Below are positions 1-7,744 of a stretch of DNA of 9,729 nt, piece by piece. The position numbers and the translations under genes were made by a program. The notes under the pieces were generated by a model. The model searched no databases. It saw only the letters and a list, made by a program, of their open reading frames with translations, and was not told the DNA's origin. Location: contig JAJTCL010000080.1 of assembly GCA_021323255.1 (NCBI GenBank), positions 1 to 9,729 on the forward strand. The letters are read 5' to 3'. This stretch comes from Propionibacteriaceae bacterium. Lineage in GTDB: Bacteria > Actinomycetota > Actinomycetes > Propionibacteriales > Propionibacteriaceae. The number at the start of each line of letters is the position of its first letter. The first letter of the stretch is position 1.

Positions 1-1248
1 GGCCCCATCGATTCCGGCAATGGGGTCCTCCCGGTCGCCGCAGACATCCATCACGATCGCCTCATCGGCTTGCTCCAAAGCGTGCGCGAGCTCACGCCAG
101 AAGTCTCGAGTGCGCGTATAGAGGTGGGGTTGAAAGCAGACCACGACGCGGCCGGCGCCGACGCCGGTGCGAGCAGCGATCAAGGTGTTCAACACTTCCG
201 TGGGGTGGTGGGCGTAGTCGTCGTAGACCCGGATGTTGTTGGGGGCACCAATCAACTGGAACCGCCGGTACGTGCCCTGATACCTGACCAATTGGTGCCG
301 TATGTCCGCGTCGTCGACGCCCAGCCAGCTGGCAACCCCGTACGCCGCAGCGGCGTTCAACACGTTGTAATGACCTGGCACCGCCAGCTCCACTTGACCG
401 GCGCGTCGGGTCCAGGCGAGCTGGAAGGCTGAGCCGGTGCCAGCGAGGCGGATGTCTGTGATCTGCACGTCGGCCGCAGCGGAGGTTCCGAAGGTCAGGA
501 TCTCAGGTCCCGGCGACCCGGCTGCTATCTGCTGCCGCACCCTCCTCGTCAGTGAGACAGCTCCTGGATCGTCCGCACTTGTCACCAGTAGCCGGACTGA
601 ATCGGCGGTGGCGAAGCGGAGAAAACCATCGGCGTAGTTCTCGGCACTCCCCCAGTTGCTGAGGTGATCAGGGTCGATGTTGGTCACCACCGCGACCTCG
701 CACGGGTACTGCAGGAAGGAGCCGTCGCTCTCATCAGCCTCAACGATCATGACGTCACCACCGCCGAGATGCCCGCCGGTGGCGGCGCCGGTGGGTGTCC
801 CGCCAATCACGAAGGACGGATCCAATCCGCAGCCGGCGAGCACGTGTGCGATCATCGCCGTCGTCGTGGTCTTGCCGTGAGTTCCGGCCACTGCAACCCC
901 GCGCCGGCCGAGCATCAGCGAGCCCAGTGCCGCACTGCGGTGCAGCACCCGCAGGCCGCGGCGCCGAGCTTCCACCAGCTCGGGGTTGTCGTCCCGGATA
1001 GCCGATGAAGTCACGACCGTGGTCGCATCGCCGAGCTGCTCGGCGCGATGCCCGACGTATACCTGCGCGCCTTGCGCCTCCAGTGAGCGGAGATATTTTG
1101 AGTCCTGACGGTCGCTGCCGCTGACCTGGATGCCGTGGGACAGCATCATCGAGGCGATCCCGTTCATACCCGAGCCGCCAATGGCGATGAAGTGCACGCT
1201 TCCGAGCTGATCCGCACTGGGCAACTCGACGGGAGTGATCAGACCCAT
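1..1248 (-). CDS. murC: UDP-N-acetylmuramate--L-alanine ligase MurC (3' end cut by window)
   Basis: Cytoplasmic ATP-dependent ligase that adds L-alanine to UDP-MurNAc, the first step of stem-peptide synthesis. I translated it from ATG at 1248; the frame stays open for 416 codons to the window edge, against about 460-490 residues in the family, so the last part of the C-terminal domain is missing. The nucleotide-binding GGSGM loop is at residues 24-28, the ATP-binding GTHGKTTT at 122-129 (the H instead of N is characteristic of MurC), followed by DESD and a TNIDPDHL segment, and the C-terminal DDYAHHPTE at 343-351, a MurC hallmark. The start ATG shares one base with the murG stop (TGATG) and follows a very strong ribosome binding site, so translation is probably coupled to murG and also independently efficient. 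No frameshift is seen. Identification is very secure. Confidence 0.97.
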   Translation of the reverse strand, partial: MGLITPVELPSADQLGSVHFIAIGGSGMNGIASMMLSHGIQVSGSDRQDSKYLRSLEAQGAQVYVGHRAEQLGDATTVVTSSAIRDDNPELVEARRRGLRVLHRSAALGSLMLGRRGVAVAGTHGKTTTTAMIAHVLAGCGLDPSFVIGGTPTGAATGGHLGGGDVMIVEADESDGSFLQYPCEVAVVTNIDPDHLSNWGSAENYADGFLRFATADSVRLLVTSADDPGAVSLTRRVRQQIAAGSPGPEILTFGTSAAADVQITDIRLAGTGSAFQLAWTRRAGQVELAVPGHYNVLNAAAAYGVASWLGVDDADIRHQLVRYQGTYRRFQLIGAPNNIRVYDDYAHHPTEVLNTLIAARTGVGAGRVVVCFQPHLYTRTRDFWRELAHALEQADEAIVMDVCGDREDPIAGIDGA

Positions 1249-2360
1249 CAGCGGATCACCTCCAGAACTCGCGATGCCAACACGGTAGCTGCATCAAGGC
1301 GGGCAACACCGGCAAGCGCGTTTCTCATCCCCGCGAGCCGATTGGGGTGTGAGAACAGGGTGGGAATCTCCTGCGCGACCCAGGCTGAGGTGCAGTTGCT
1401 GTCGGCCAGCATGATGCCGCCACCTGCGTTGACGACAAGCTCGGCGTTGCGGGCCTGTTCGCCGTTGCCATGCGGATACGGCACGAACACCGCCGGGAGC
1501 CCGACCGCGGCTGTCTCCAGCACCGTGCCGGCGCCGCTGCGGGCCAACATCAGGTCGGCCGCCGCATAGGCCTGCTCCATCTGGTCCACGTACGCCACTG
1601 GCTGGTAGACGGCGCCGGTCTGCTCGTCGACGCTCCGCACGATGTCCGGTGTGAGATTGTTCCGCCCCAAGACGTGGAGCACCTGGATCTTGCGGCCCAG
1701 CAATTCCGGCCAGGCGCCGGTCACAGCGTTGTTGATCTGTAATGCACCTTGTGACCCTCCGCTGACCAGCAGCGTCGGAAGCTCCAGGTGCAGCTGGAAT
1801 CTGATACGTGCGTCACGTTGTCGTGCGGCTCGATCAAGATCGGTGATCGCCCGCCGCATCGGTAGGCCGATGCACAGCGCATGCGGCAGCGGGGTCTGCG
1901 GGAATGAGGTGTAAACATGCCTGGTAAGTCGTGCGGCGAGCTTGTTGGCAAGCCCGGGCAGCACATTTTGTTCGTGAATCACGATGGGCAGTCCGAGCCG
2001 TCGGGCGGCGAGGTAAGCCGGTGTCGAGACATATCCGCCAAAGCCGAGCACGACGTCAGCCTGGGTGCGCCGCAGCAGTCCGACGGTGGCCTGCACCGCC
2101 TGGAGCAGCCGCGGTCCGACCAGTAGCAAGTCCTTGCCGACTCGGCGTGGCATGGGTACCGGAGGGATCAGCTCGAGGTCCAGTCCCGCCGCCGGGACAA
2201 CGGTTGTCTCCAATCCCCTGGCGGTGCCGAGCGCCGTTAGCGCCACGGCCGGGTCAAGCCGGCGGAGCTCGAGGCCGGTCGCTATCAAGGGCGACGTGTG
2301 CCCGGCAGTGCCCCCGCCAGCAAGCACGACGGAGGCCGAGGCTGCAGCCGATTGGTTCAT
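1248..2360 (-). CDS. murG: Undecaprenyl-PP-MurNAc-pentapeptide-UDPGlcNAc GlcNAc transferase MurG
   Basis: GT28-family glycosyltransferase on the inner face of the membrane; it transfers GlcNAc from UDP-GlcNAc to lipid I to give lipid II. The protein is 370 residues, normal for the family. The N-terminal glycine-rich loop GGGTAGH is at 15-21, GFGGYVS at 106-112, HEQN (lipid I side) at 129-132, the second glycine-rich loop SGGSQGA at 200-206, and the UDP-GlcNAc site shows as ARSGAGTVLE followed by PYPHGNGEQARNA in the C-terminal half. The ATG start at 2360 overlaps the ftsW stop by four bases (ATGA) and the stop TGA overlaps the murC start, so it sits in a translationally coupled run. Only a weak purine stretch precedes the start, consistent with coupling to ftsW. 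All key motifs are intact. Confidence 0.97.
   Translation of the reverse strand: MNQSAAASASVVLAGGGTAGHTSPLIATGLELRRLDPAVALTALGTARGLETTVVPAAGLDLELIPPVPMPRRVGKDLLLVGPRLLQAVQATVGLLRRTQADVVLGFGGYVSTPAYLAARRLGLPIVIHEQNVLPGLANKLAARLTRHVYTSFPQTPLPHALCIGLPMRRAITDLDRAARQRDARIRFQLHLELPTLLVSGGSQGALQINNAVTGAWPELLGRKIQVLHVLGRNNLTPDIVRSVDEQTGAVYQPVAYVDQMEQAYAAADLMLARSGAGTVLETAAVGLPAVFVPYPHGNGEQARNAELVVNAGGGIMLADSNCTSAWVAQEIPTLFSHPNRLAGMRNALAGVARLDAATVLASRVLEVIR
1254..1263 (-). promoter_or_regulatory. Strong Shine-Dalgarno for murC
   Basis: On the minus strand this reads GGAGGTGATC, ten bases complementary to the 3' end of 16S rRNA, ending 5 bases before the murC ATG at 1248. It lies inside the last codons of murG. 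It fixes the murC start and is the strongest ribosome binding site in the window. Confidence 0.85.
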
Positions 2361-3676
2361 GAGCGGGTACTGCCCTGCCTCGTCCGCGAGCCGACCACTG
2401 TCGTCATCCGGGGTTGGGGCCGCATCGCCTTCCTGGCCAGGAGCTTACGGGCCTCTGGTTCTCGGCGGGAACACGCCAGCAGCACGCCGACCGCAGCCAG
2501 ATTGGCAATCAATGCCGATCCCCCGTAGGACACCAGTGGCAGTGGAACCCCAGCAATCGGGAGCAGCCGCAGCACAACTGCCAGATTGATCAGCGCCTGC
2601 ACCATGAACCAGGCAGTGATACCGCCAGCCGCATAGCGAACGAACAGATCGTCGGCGTGTGTCGCGATTCGGATGCCGGCATAACCCAGGATGCCGATCA
2701 TGGCAAGGACGACCAGGCTCCCGAACAGACCGAACTCCTCGCCCAGCACAGCGAAGATGAAGTCGGTGTGCGCCTCCGGGAGGCTGCCCCACTTCTGTCG
2801 GCTGGCGCCAAGACCGACCCCCCACCAGCCGCCCGATGCAATCGCGAACATGCCGGCGCTGGCCTGATGATTGGCACCAGTGAGATCAAGGCTCGGATCC
2901 AGGAAGGCAGCCAGCCGGCGCATCCTCACCGGAGAGGTAACGAAGATCGCGACCACACCCGCCACGCCGGCCGACGCCAGTGCCATCAGCACCCGCAGTG
3001 GAGCACCGACGACCCACAGCATGCTTGCAGCGATGACCGCCATCACCACCGCCGTTCCCGCGTCACCCTGGAAAAGCACCAGCAAGATCAATACGGCACT
3101 CACTGGTAGGAACGGCACCAGCAGGTGCTTGGGCTGGTCGAGTAGACGATACTTGCGCGCCAGCAGGTCGGCTCCCCAAACGATCATGGCGAGCTTCGCG
3201 AACTCTGCCGGCTGTATGGAGAACAGCGATGAGCCAAGGAAGAGCCAGTTGCGGTTGCCGTTCACCGAAATGCCGAGCGGTGTATAGGTCAAGATCAACA
3301 AGATGGCAGCGAGGGCTACCCCGAACCAGCTCAGCAGGCGTAGCGTCGACGGGGGCAGTCTCATGATCACGAATACACCGAGCAGGCCGACTCCGAGGAA
3401 GATCAACTGGCGCTTCACATAGAAATAGGAGTCACCAACTGTGAGATAGGCGTTCACGCTGGACGCCGAGAGCACCATCATCACCCCGACGATGAGTAGC
3501 AGCGCGACCGAGCCGAGCACCAGGTGATAGCTGGTCAGGGGCCGGTCCAGCACGGCCCGGAGCCAACGCAGTACCGCGATGGTCGAGGTTGGGCGCCGGG
3601 TCGCGGTGCCGGAACGACGAACCGACCCCGCACGGTGGCCGGAGGCGGTCTGGCCCTGCGGGGTCAGGGTCGCCAC
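2357..3676 (-). CDS. ftsW: SEDS-family septal peptidoglycan polymerase FtsW
   Basis: Polytopic membrane glycosyltransferase that polymerises lipid II at the division site together with its partner class B PBP. The protein is 439 residues from a GTG start, with a basic, Ser/Thr/Arg-rich cytoplasmic N-terminus of about 45 residues, then about ten hydrophobic segments (first at roughly 52-70) and a basic C-terminal tail of about 35 residues. Family signatures are QPAEFAK (155-161), QGDAGTA (203-209), and LPEAHTDFIFAVLGEE, whose Asp305 matches the catalytic aspartate of SEDS proteins; near the end are PLPLVSYGGSA and a final helix. Its place between murD and murG favours FtsW over the elongation paralogue RodA. 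The start lies 6 bases after the murD stop with a good ribosome binding site. The partner gene ftsI is not in the window. Confidence 0.95.
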   Translation of the reverse strand: MATLTPQGQTASGHRAGSVRRSGTATRRPTSTIAVLRWLRAVLDRPLTSYHLVLGSVALLLIVGVMMVLSASSVNAYLTVGDSYFYVKRQLIFLGVGLLGVFVIMRLPPSTLRLLSWFGVALAAILLILTYTPLGISVNGNRNWLFLGSSLFSIQPAEFAKLAMIVWGADLLARKYRLLDQPKHLLVPFLPVSAVLILLVLFQGDAGTAVVMAVIAASMLWVVGAPLRVLMALASAGVAGVVAIFVTSPVRMRRLAAFLDPSLDLTGANHQASAGMFAIASGGWWGVGLGASRQKWGSLPEAHTDFIFAVLGEEFGLFGSLVVLAMIGILGYAGIRIATHADDLFVRYAAGGITAWFMVQALINLAVVLRLLPIAGVPLPLVSYGGSALIANLAAVGVLLACSRREPEARKLLARKAMRPQPRMTTVVGSRTRQGSTRS

Positions 3677-3682
3677 TGACGT

Positions 3683-5128
3683 CTACTCCTCTGCGAGCGC
3701 ACGCACCGCAGCAGCGTAGGCATCGCCGCGGGCGGCGTAGTCGGTGAACATGTCCTTGCTGGCGCACCCCGGGGCGAGCAGGACGGCATCACCAGGTCTG
3801 GCCAGGGAAGCGGCCGCCGCAACGGCTTGTGCCATTGCTCTAGTGTCGACCGTCTCAATGATTTGCGTGGGGACTTCCGGGGCGTGTCGAGCGAGGGCTT
3901 GGGCGATGATCTCCCGATCGATCCCGAGCAGCACAGCGCCCCGCAACCGGTCGCGGTGGGCAGCGACCAATTCGTCGAAGGTAGTGCCCTTGGCCTGGCC
4001 TCCGGCGATCCATACCACCGAGCTGAATGCGCGCAGCGCGGCATCTGCGGCGTGGGGGTTGGTGGCCTTGGAATCGTCCACCCAGGTGACCCCGTTGCGT
4101 TGCAGCACGGTCTGGATCTTGTGCGGGCCGACACTGACCGTACGCAGTCCTTGGCGGACCGCGAGCGCGGGCACACCGTAGGAGCGGGCCAGGGCCGCAG
4201 CCGCCAGTGCGTTGGCCACATTGTGCGGAGCGGCGGGACTGACGTCGCTCACCTTGGCGAGTTCCAGCGCCGAGTCTTTACGCTGCTCGATGAAGGCCCG
4301 ATCGACGAGCAGGTCATCGACAACACCGAGCATGGACAGTCCAGGTGTCCCCAGCGTGAAACCGATCGCCCGGGCGCCCTCGACCACTTCGGCCTGCTCC
4401 ACCATCTGCTCCGTGATCGGGTCAGCCACGTTGTAGACACAGCTGGCGTGGATGCCGCTGTAGATCGTGGCCTTGGCATCGCGGTAGGCGTCGTACGAGC
4501 CGTGCCATTCCAGGTGATCAGGCTGCACGTTGAGGACCGCAGCCGAGTGCATGGCCAGCGACCTGGACCAGTGCAACTGGTGACTAGAGAGCTCGACGGC
4601 GAGCACGTCGTACGGTTCCGGGTCCAGCACGATCTCCATGATGGGCCGGCCGATGTTGCCCACCGCAGCCGTTCTCAGTCCTGCTGCTGCCAGGATCGAC
4701 TCCAGCATCTGGGTGGTCGTGGTCTTGCCGTTGGTACCGGTGATCCCGAGCCACGGAACGATCTTGTCAGGCCGACTGAGTCGCCAGGCCAGCTCCACTT
4801 CGCTCCAAATGGGCACACCACGCGCGGCAGCCTGGACCAGCAGTGGAGAGCTGGCCGGCCAGCCGGTGACTATCACCAGGTCGGCATCGTCGGGAAGGTT
4901 GGCAGTAGAACCGGGCCCCAGCCGAACCGAGCCGCCAAGCACTTCCAGCAGCTTTCCCCTATCGGAGGTGAGGTCATCCACCAGCTCGTCCAGGATGGTG
5001 ACCCGGGCGCCAAAGTGCAGCAGTCCATCGGCAGCGGCGAATCCAGAAACGCCGATCCCTGCCACCACGACGTGCACCTGTGGCCATGGTGATCGGCTAT
5101 CAGCGTGCGCCAACCACGCCGGCCTCAT
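3683..5128 (-). CDS. murD: UDP-N-acetylmuramoyl-L-alanine--D-glutamate ligase MurD
   Basis: Cytoplasmic ATP-dependent ligase that adds D-glutamate to UDP-MurNAc-L-Ala. With ATG at 5128 the protein is 481 residues. An N-terminal Rossmann-like segment VVVAGIGVSGFAAADGL starts near residue 20, the ATP-binding GTNGKTT is at 131-137, then ELSSHQL and LNVQPDHLEWHGSYDAY with a downstream Lys (YRDAKATIY), DDSKATNPHAA in the C-terminal domain, and LLAPGCASKDMF near the end; these are MurD signatures. The start is not certain: TTG at 5143 would add five residues and TTG at 5113 would remove five. I chose the ATG because the short leader ending in SPWPQ before the first beta strand looks like actinobacterial MurD proteins I know; no clear Shine-Dalgarno precedes it. 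An in-frame stop at 5146-5144 excludes longer forms. It ends in TAG 6 bases before ftsW. Confidence 0.95.
   Translation of the reverse strand: MRPAWLAHADSRSPWPQVHVVVAGIGVSGFAAADGLLHFGARVTILDELVDDLTSDRGKLLEVLGGSVRLGPGSTANLPDDADLVIVTGWPASSPLLVQAAARGVPIWSEVELAWRLSRPDKIVPWLGITGTNGKTTTTQMLESILAAAGLRTAAVGNIGRPIMEIVLDPEPYDVLAVELSSHQLHWSRSLAMHSAAVLNVQPDHLEWHGSYDAYRDAKATIYSGIHASCVYNVADPITEQMVEQAEVVEGARAIGFTLGTPGLSMLGVVDDLLVDRAFIEQRKDSALELAKVSDVSPAAPHNVANALAAAALARSYGVPALAVRQGLRTVSVGPHKIQTVLQRNGVTWVDDSKATNPHAADAALRAFSSVVWIAGGQAKGTTFDELVAAHRDRLRGAVLLGIDREIIAQALARHAPEVPTQIIETVDTRAMAQAVAAAASLARPGDAVLLAPGCASKDMFTDYAARGDAYAAAVRALAEE
3686..3692 (-). promoter_or_regulatory. Shine-Dalgarno for ftsW
   Basis: The minus strand reads AGAGGAG, 9 bases before the GTG at 3676 and overlapping the last codons of murD. 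It supports GTG at 3676 as the ftsW start. Confidence 0.7.
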
Positions 5129-5140
5129 GGCGAAGCCATG
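5126..5140. repeat. Perfect inverted repeat at the murD start
   Basis: CATGGC and GCCATG flank a three-base GAA loop. The hairpin covers the probable murD ATG (5128-5126), so in the mRNA the start codon could be paired. This is a sequence observation; an effect on translation is inference. Confidence 0.6.
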
Positions 5141-5153
5141 CAATCAAATGGGT

Positions 5154-5219
5154 GGGAGCGAAGCGACCTCCAGCCCCAGCGAACAAAGAACGGGGGTGAA
5201 GCGACCACCAGCCCCAGCG
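5154..5219. repeat. Two-copy direct repeat in the mraY-murD spacer
   Basis: Two 28-base units (5154-5181 and 5192-5219), offset by 38 bases, match at 25 of 28 positions and share GAAGCGACC and CCAGCCCCAGCG. They fill most of the roughly 115-base spacer (5129-5243), the only sizeable gap in an otherwise overlapping gene series. A further short duplication, GGCGAGCTG, lies at 5219-5227 and 5232-5240. I see no gene, no convincing promoter and no run of T that would make an intrinsic terminator. It resembles a small extragenic repeat element. Confidence 0.75.
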
Positions 5220-5243
5220 GCGAGCTGTGTCGGCGAGCTGTAT

Positions 5244-6314
5244 TCATGTACCGGCCACCCACTCCGCGTAGAAGATGCCCAAACCGGCGGCAACGCAAAG
5301 TCCGGCGATGATCCAAAAGCGCATCACGATAGTCACTTGCGCCCAGTTGAGCAGCTCGAAGTGATGGTGAATCGGAGACATCTTGAAAAGCCTCCGGCCA
5401 CCAGTCAGCTTGAAGAAGCCGACTTGCAGGATCACTGACATCACCTCGATGACGAGCAGTCCACCCAAGATCACCAGGAGCAGCTCGGTTCGGGTAAAGA
5501 TGGCCATCGCGGCAAGTGCGCCGCCCAGAGACAGCGAGCCGGTATCGCCCATGAAGATCTTCGCGGGTTCAGCATTCCACCACAGGAACCCGAAGCAGGC
5601 GCCAGCGAGCGCCACCGCCACCACCGCCAGGTCATAAGGGTCGCGTACCTCATAACACTTTGGCCCGGCAGAAGCGGTATAGGCACAGGACTGGTTGTAC
5701 TGCCAGATGTTGACCAAGGTATAGGCGCCGAAGATCATGACACAGGCACCGGAGGCGAGACCGTCCAGCCCGTCAGTGAGATTGACGCCATTGCTGGCGG
5801 CCGCGATCAGCAGCATGACCCAGATGATCACCAGGATCAGGGGCAATTGGAGCCATTCGATATCCCGCAGGAACGAGATGGCAGGCGAGGCCGGAGTGAT
5901 TCCACGTTCGTCGGGGAACTGCAGTGACGCCAGGGCGAAGAGGATGGCGACGATGGACTGGCCAGCGATCTTGGCCTTGCTCCGGAGGCCGAGCGAACGC
6001 TGTTTTCTGATCTTGATGTAGTCATCCAGAAACCCGACGACGCCTAGGCCGGTGAAGAGGAAGAGCACCAGCAATGCCGACGCGGAGGGGGCCGTAAAAG
6101 TGATCAAATGGCTGCCGAAGTAGGCGAGCACGACGGCGGTAATGATGACGAGGCCACCCATGGTGGGCGTTCCCCGCTTGACGTGGTGTGAGGTAGGGCC
6201 ATCGTCCCGGATCAGCTGGCCGTAGCCCTTTTTGACCAGGATCAGGATCGCAAGCCGGGTTCCGAGCAAAGTACCGAGCAGCGCCAGACCGCCAGCGAAG
6301 ACAATGGTCTTCAC
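5244..6314 (-). CDS. mraY: Phospho-N-acetylmuramoyl-pentapeptide transferase MraY
   Basis: Polytopic membrane enzyme that transfers phospho-MurNAc-pentapeptide from UDP to undecaprenyl phosphate, forming lipid I. It has 356 residues, the usual family length, and many hydrophobic helices. Signatures are SHHVKRGTPTMGG ending at 54, the FLDDYIK aspartates D97 and D98 followed by KQRSLGLRSKAKIAGQ, NLTDGLDGL with D181 and D184, the FMGDTGSLSLGG loop, and PIHHHFEL with the histidine triad at 316-318. All catalytic or magnesium-binding positions that I can recognise are intact. The GTG start at 6314 overlaps the end of murF by four bases (GTGA), so translation is probably coupled. The stop is followed by a repeat-bearing spacer before murD rather than an overlap. 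Confidence 0.97.
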   Translation of the reverse strand: MKTIVFAGGLALLGTLLGTRLAILILVKKGYGQLIRDDGPTSHHVKRGTPTMGGLVIITAVVLAYFGSHLITFTAPSASALLVLFLFTGLGVVGFLDDYIKIRKQRSLGLRSKAKIAGQSIVAILFALASLQFPDERGITPASPAISFLRDIEWLQLPLILVIIWVMLLIAAASNGVNLTDGLDGLASGACVMIFGAYTLVNIWQYNQSCAYTASAGPKCYEVRDPYDLAVVAVALAGACFGFLWWNAEPAKIFMGDTGSLSLGGALAAMAIFTRTELLLVILGGLLVIEVMSVILQVGFFKLTGGRRLFKMSPIHHHFELLNWAQVTIVMRFWIIAGLCVAAGLGIFYAEWVAGT

Positions 6315-7744
6315 ACGGCATCCCGATGTGGGGGTAGTCCGACGCCAGCAAGGATCTCGTCGGCCACGGTGTCCAAGGCTAAGCCACGGGATGCCTTGAC
6401 CAAGACCACATCGCCAGGCGCAAGATCACCGGTGACGACGGCAACTGCATCGGCCTTGTCGGTCACGGGCATCGCTCGTACGGAAGGCAAACCGGCCGCC
6501 ACAGCGGCACTGGCCATCAGCACTGCGTACTCGCCAATGGCTACCAGGTGCTCGATCCCACTCTGGGCGACGAACCGGCCGATCGCCGCGTGCTCATCGG
6601 CTGCGGTCTCCCCCAACTCGAGCATGTCGCCAAGCACAGCCCAGGTGTGCCGGCCCGCTCGGCCAAGCTCAGCCAGGGTGGTCAGCGCTGCCCGCATCGA
6701 GTCCGGGTTGGCGTTGTAGGAATCATTGATCACCGTGACGCCATCTGATCGATCATGCAGCTCCATCCGCCAGCGTGATCGAGGGCCCGCCACACTCAGC
6801 GCAGCGGCAGCGCGGTCGAGGTCAACACCAACCGCAACCGCCGCCGCAGCCGCTGCCACTGCGTTTGCGACCTGATGTCGCCCGGTCAGCTGAAGCTGAA
6901 CGTGGGACTCATTGCGACCGTCCCGACCGTCATGGACGGTGAAGGAATATCGACCCTGAGCATCACCGACGGGTCCGGATGCCCAAAGACCCTCCTCAAG
7001 CGGCTGGAGCGTGGACCAGGGGAGTACCTGGGCCTCGGTACGCCTCCGCATCGACCAGACAAGCGGATCGTCAACGTTCAGAACGGCCCAACCATGAGGT
7101 GGCAAGGCCTCCACCAACTCACCTTTGGCTTGCGCGATCGCCGCCTGGCCGCCGAACTCTCCGACGTGGGCCTGACCGACGTTCAGCACCAGACCGACGC
7201 GTGGTGGTGCAATCTCGCAGAGGTAGGCGATATGGCCAATCCCTCGCGCACCCATCTCCGCCACGAGGAATCTGGTCTGCTCGTCGACGCGTCCGACCGT
7301 GAGCGGCACACCGAGCTCGTTGTTGAGATTGCCGACTGCCGCCACGGTCGGACCGGCATGCTCCAACACCTGCGCCAGCAAGTCCTTGGTCGAGGTCTTG
7401 CCGACCGAGCCGGTGATGCCGATGACCTGAAGACCCGCAGCGCTCGCCCGGTCGACCAGATATCGGGAGAGCCGGCCAAGCGCGACAAGCGGGTCGGCCA
7501 CCACCAGGCACAGTGCGCCCTGCACCGGATGTCGGGTAAGCGAGGCGGCCGCCCCAGCGGTTGTGGCCGCCGCCACGTAGTGATGACCGTCCACGTGCTC
7601 TCCAGGCAGCGCCACAAACAAGGCACCAGCGACAACCGCCCGGGAATCGGCTGTCAGGGCGGTCAGGACCGCAGTCGTGTCGCCGGGACCAGCTAGCTGG
7701 GCACCAAGCACTGTGGCGATCTCATCGACCGTCACCGCAATCAC
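6311..7744 (-). CDS. murF: UDP-N-acetylmuramoyl-tripeptide--D-alanyl-D-alanine ligase MurF
   Basis: Cytoplasmic ligase that adds D-Ala-D-Ala to UDP-MurNAc-tripeptide, giving the pentapeptide that MraY uses. With GTG at 7744 the protein has 477 residues, normal for MurF, and begins with the typical pattern IAVTVDEIA. An upstream in-frame GTG at 7792 would add 16 residues, but those lie wholly inside murE; the chosen start overlaps the murE stop as GTGA and has AGGA 9 bases upstream. Motifs are TGSVGKTS with Lys116 (ATP binding), EMGARGIGHI, LNVGQAHVGEFG, NDSYNANPDS from 340, VLGDMLELG, and KASRGLALD near the C-terminus, all characteristic of MurF. The stop overlaps the mraY start. I see no lesions. 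Confidence 0.96.
   Translation of the reverse strand: MIAVTVDEIATVLGAQLAGPGDTTAVLTALTADSRAVVAGALFVALPGEHVDGHHYVAAATTAGAAASLTRHPVQGALCLVVADPLVALGRLSRYLVDRASAAGLQVIGITGSVGKTSTKDLLAQVLEHAGPTVAAVGNLNNELGVPLTVGRVDEQTRFLVAEMGARGIGHIAYLCEIAPPRVGLVLNVGQAHVGEFGGQAAIAQAKGELVEALPPHGWAVLNVDDPLVWSMRRRTEAQVLPWSTLQPLEEGLWASGPVGDAQGRYSFTVHDGRDGRNESHVQLQLTGRHQVANAVAAAAAAVAVGVDLDRAAAALSVAGPRSRWRMELHDRSDGVTVINDSYNANPDSMRAALTTLAELGRAGRHTWAVLGDMLELGETAADEHAAIGRFVAQSGIEHLVAIGEYAVLMASAAVAAGLPSVRAMPVTDKADAVAVVTGDLAPGDVVLVKASRGLALDTVADEILAGVGLPPHRDAV

Noticed and set aside
3827..5092. Plus-strand open frame of 421 codons opposite murD
   Set aside because: Long antisense frames are expected opposite high-GC genes because of third-position GC bias. 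The opposite frame is a complete MurD with all motifs, and the antisense protein shows no recognisable domain.
5154..5219. CRISPR-like array in the mraY-murD spacer
   Set aside because: Only two imperfect units with a ten-base gap, and no cas genes nearby; it does not fit a CRISPR array.
5144..5243. Intrinsic terminator between mraY and murD
   Set aside because: There is no GC-rich stem followed by a T run on the minus strand, and genes on both sides belong to one pathway in one direction.
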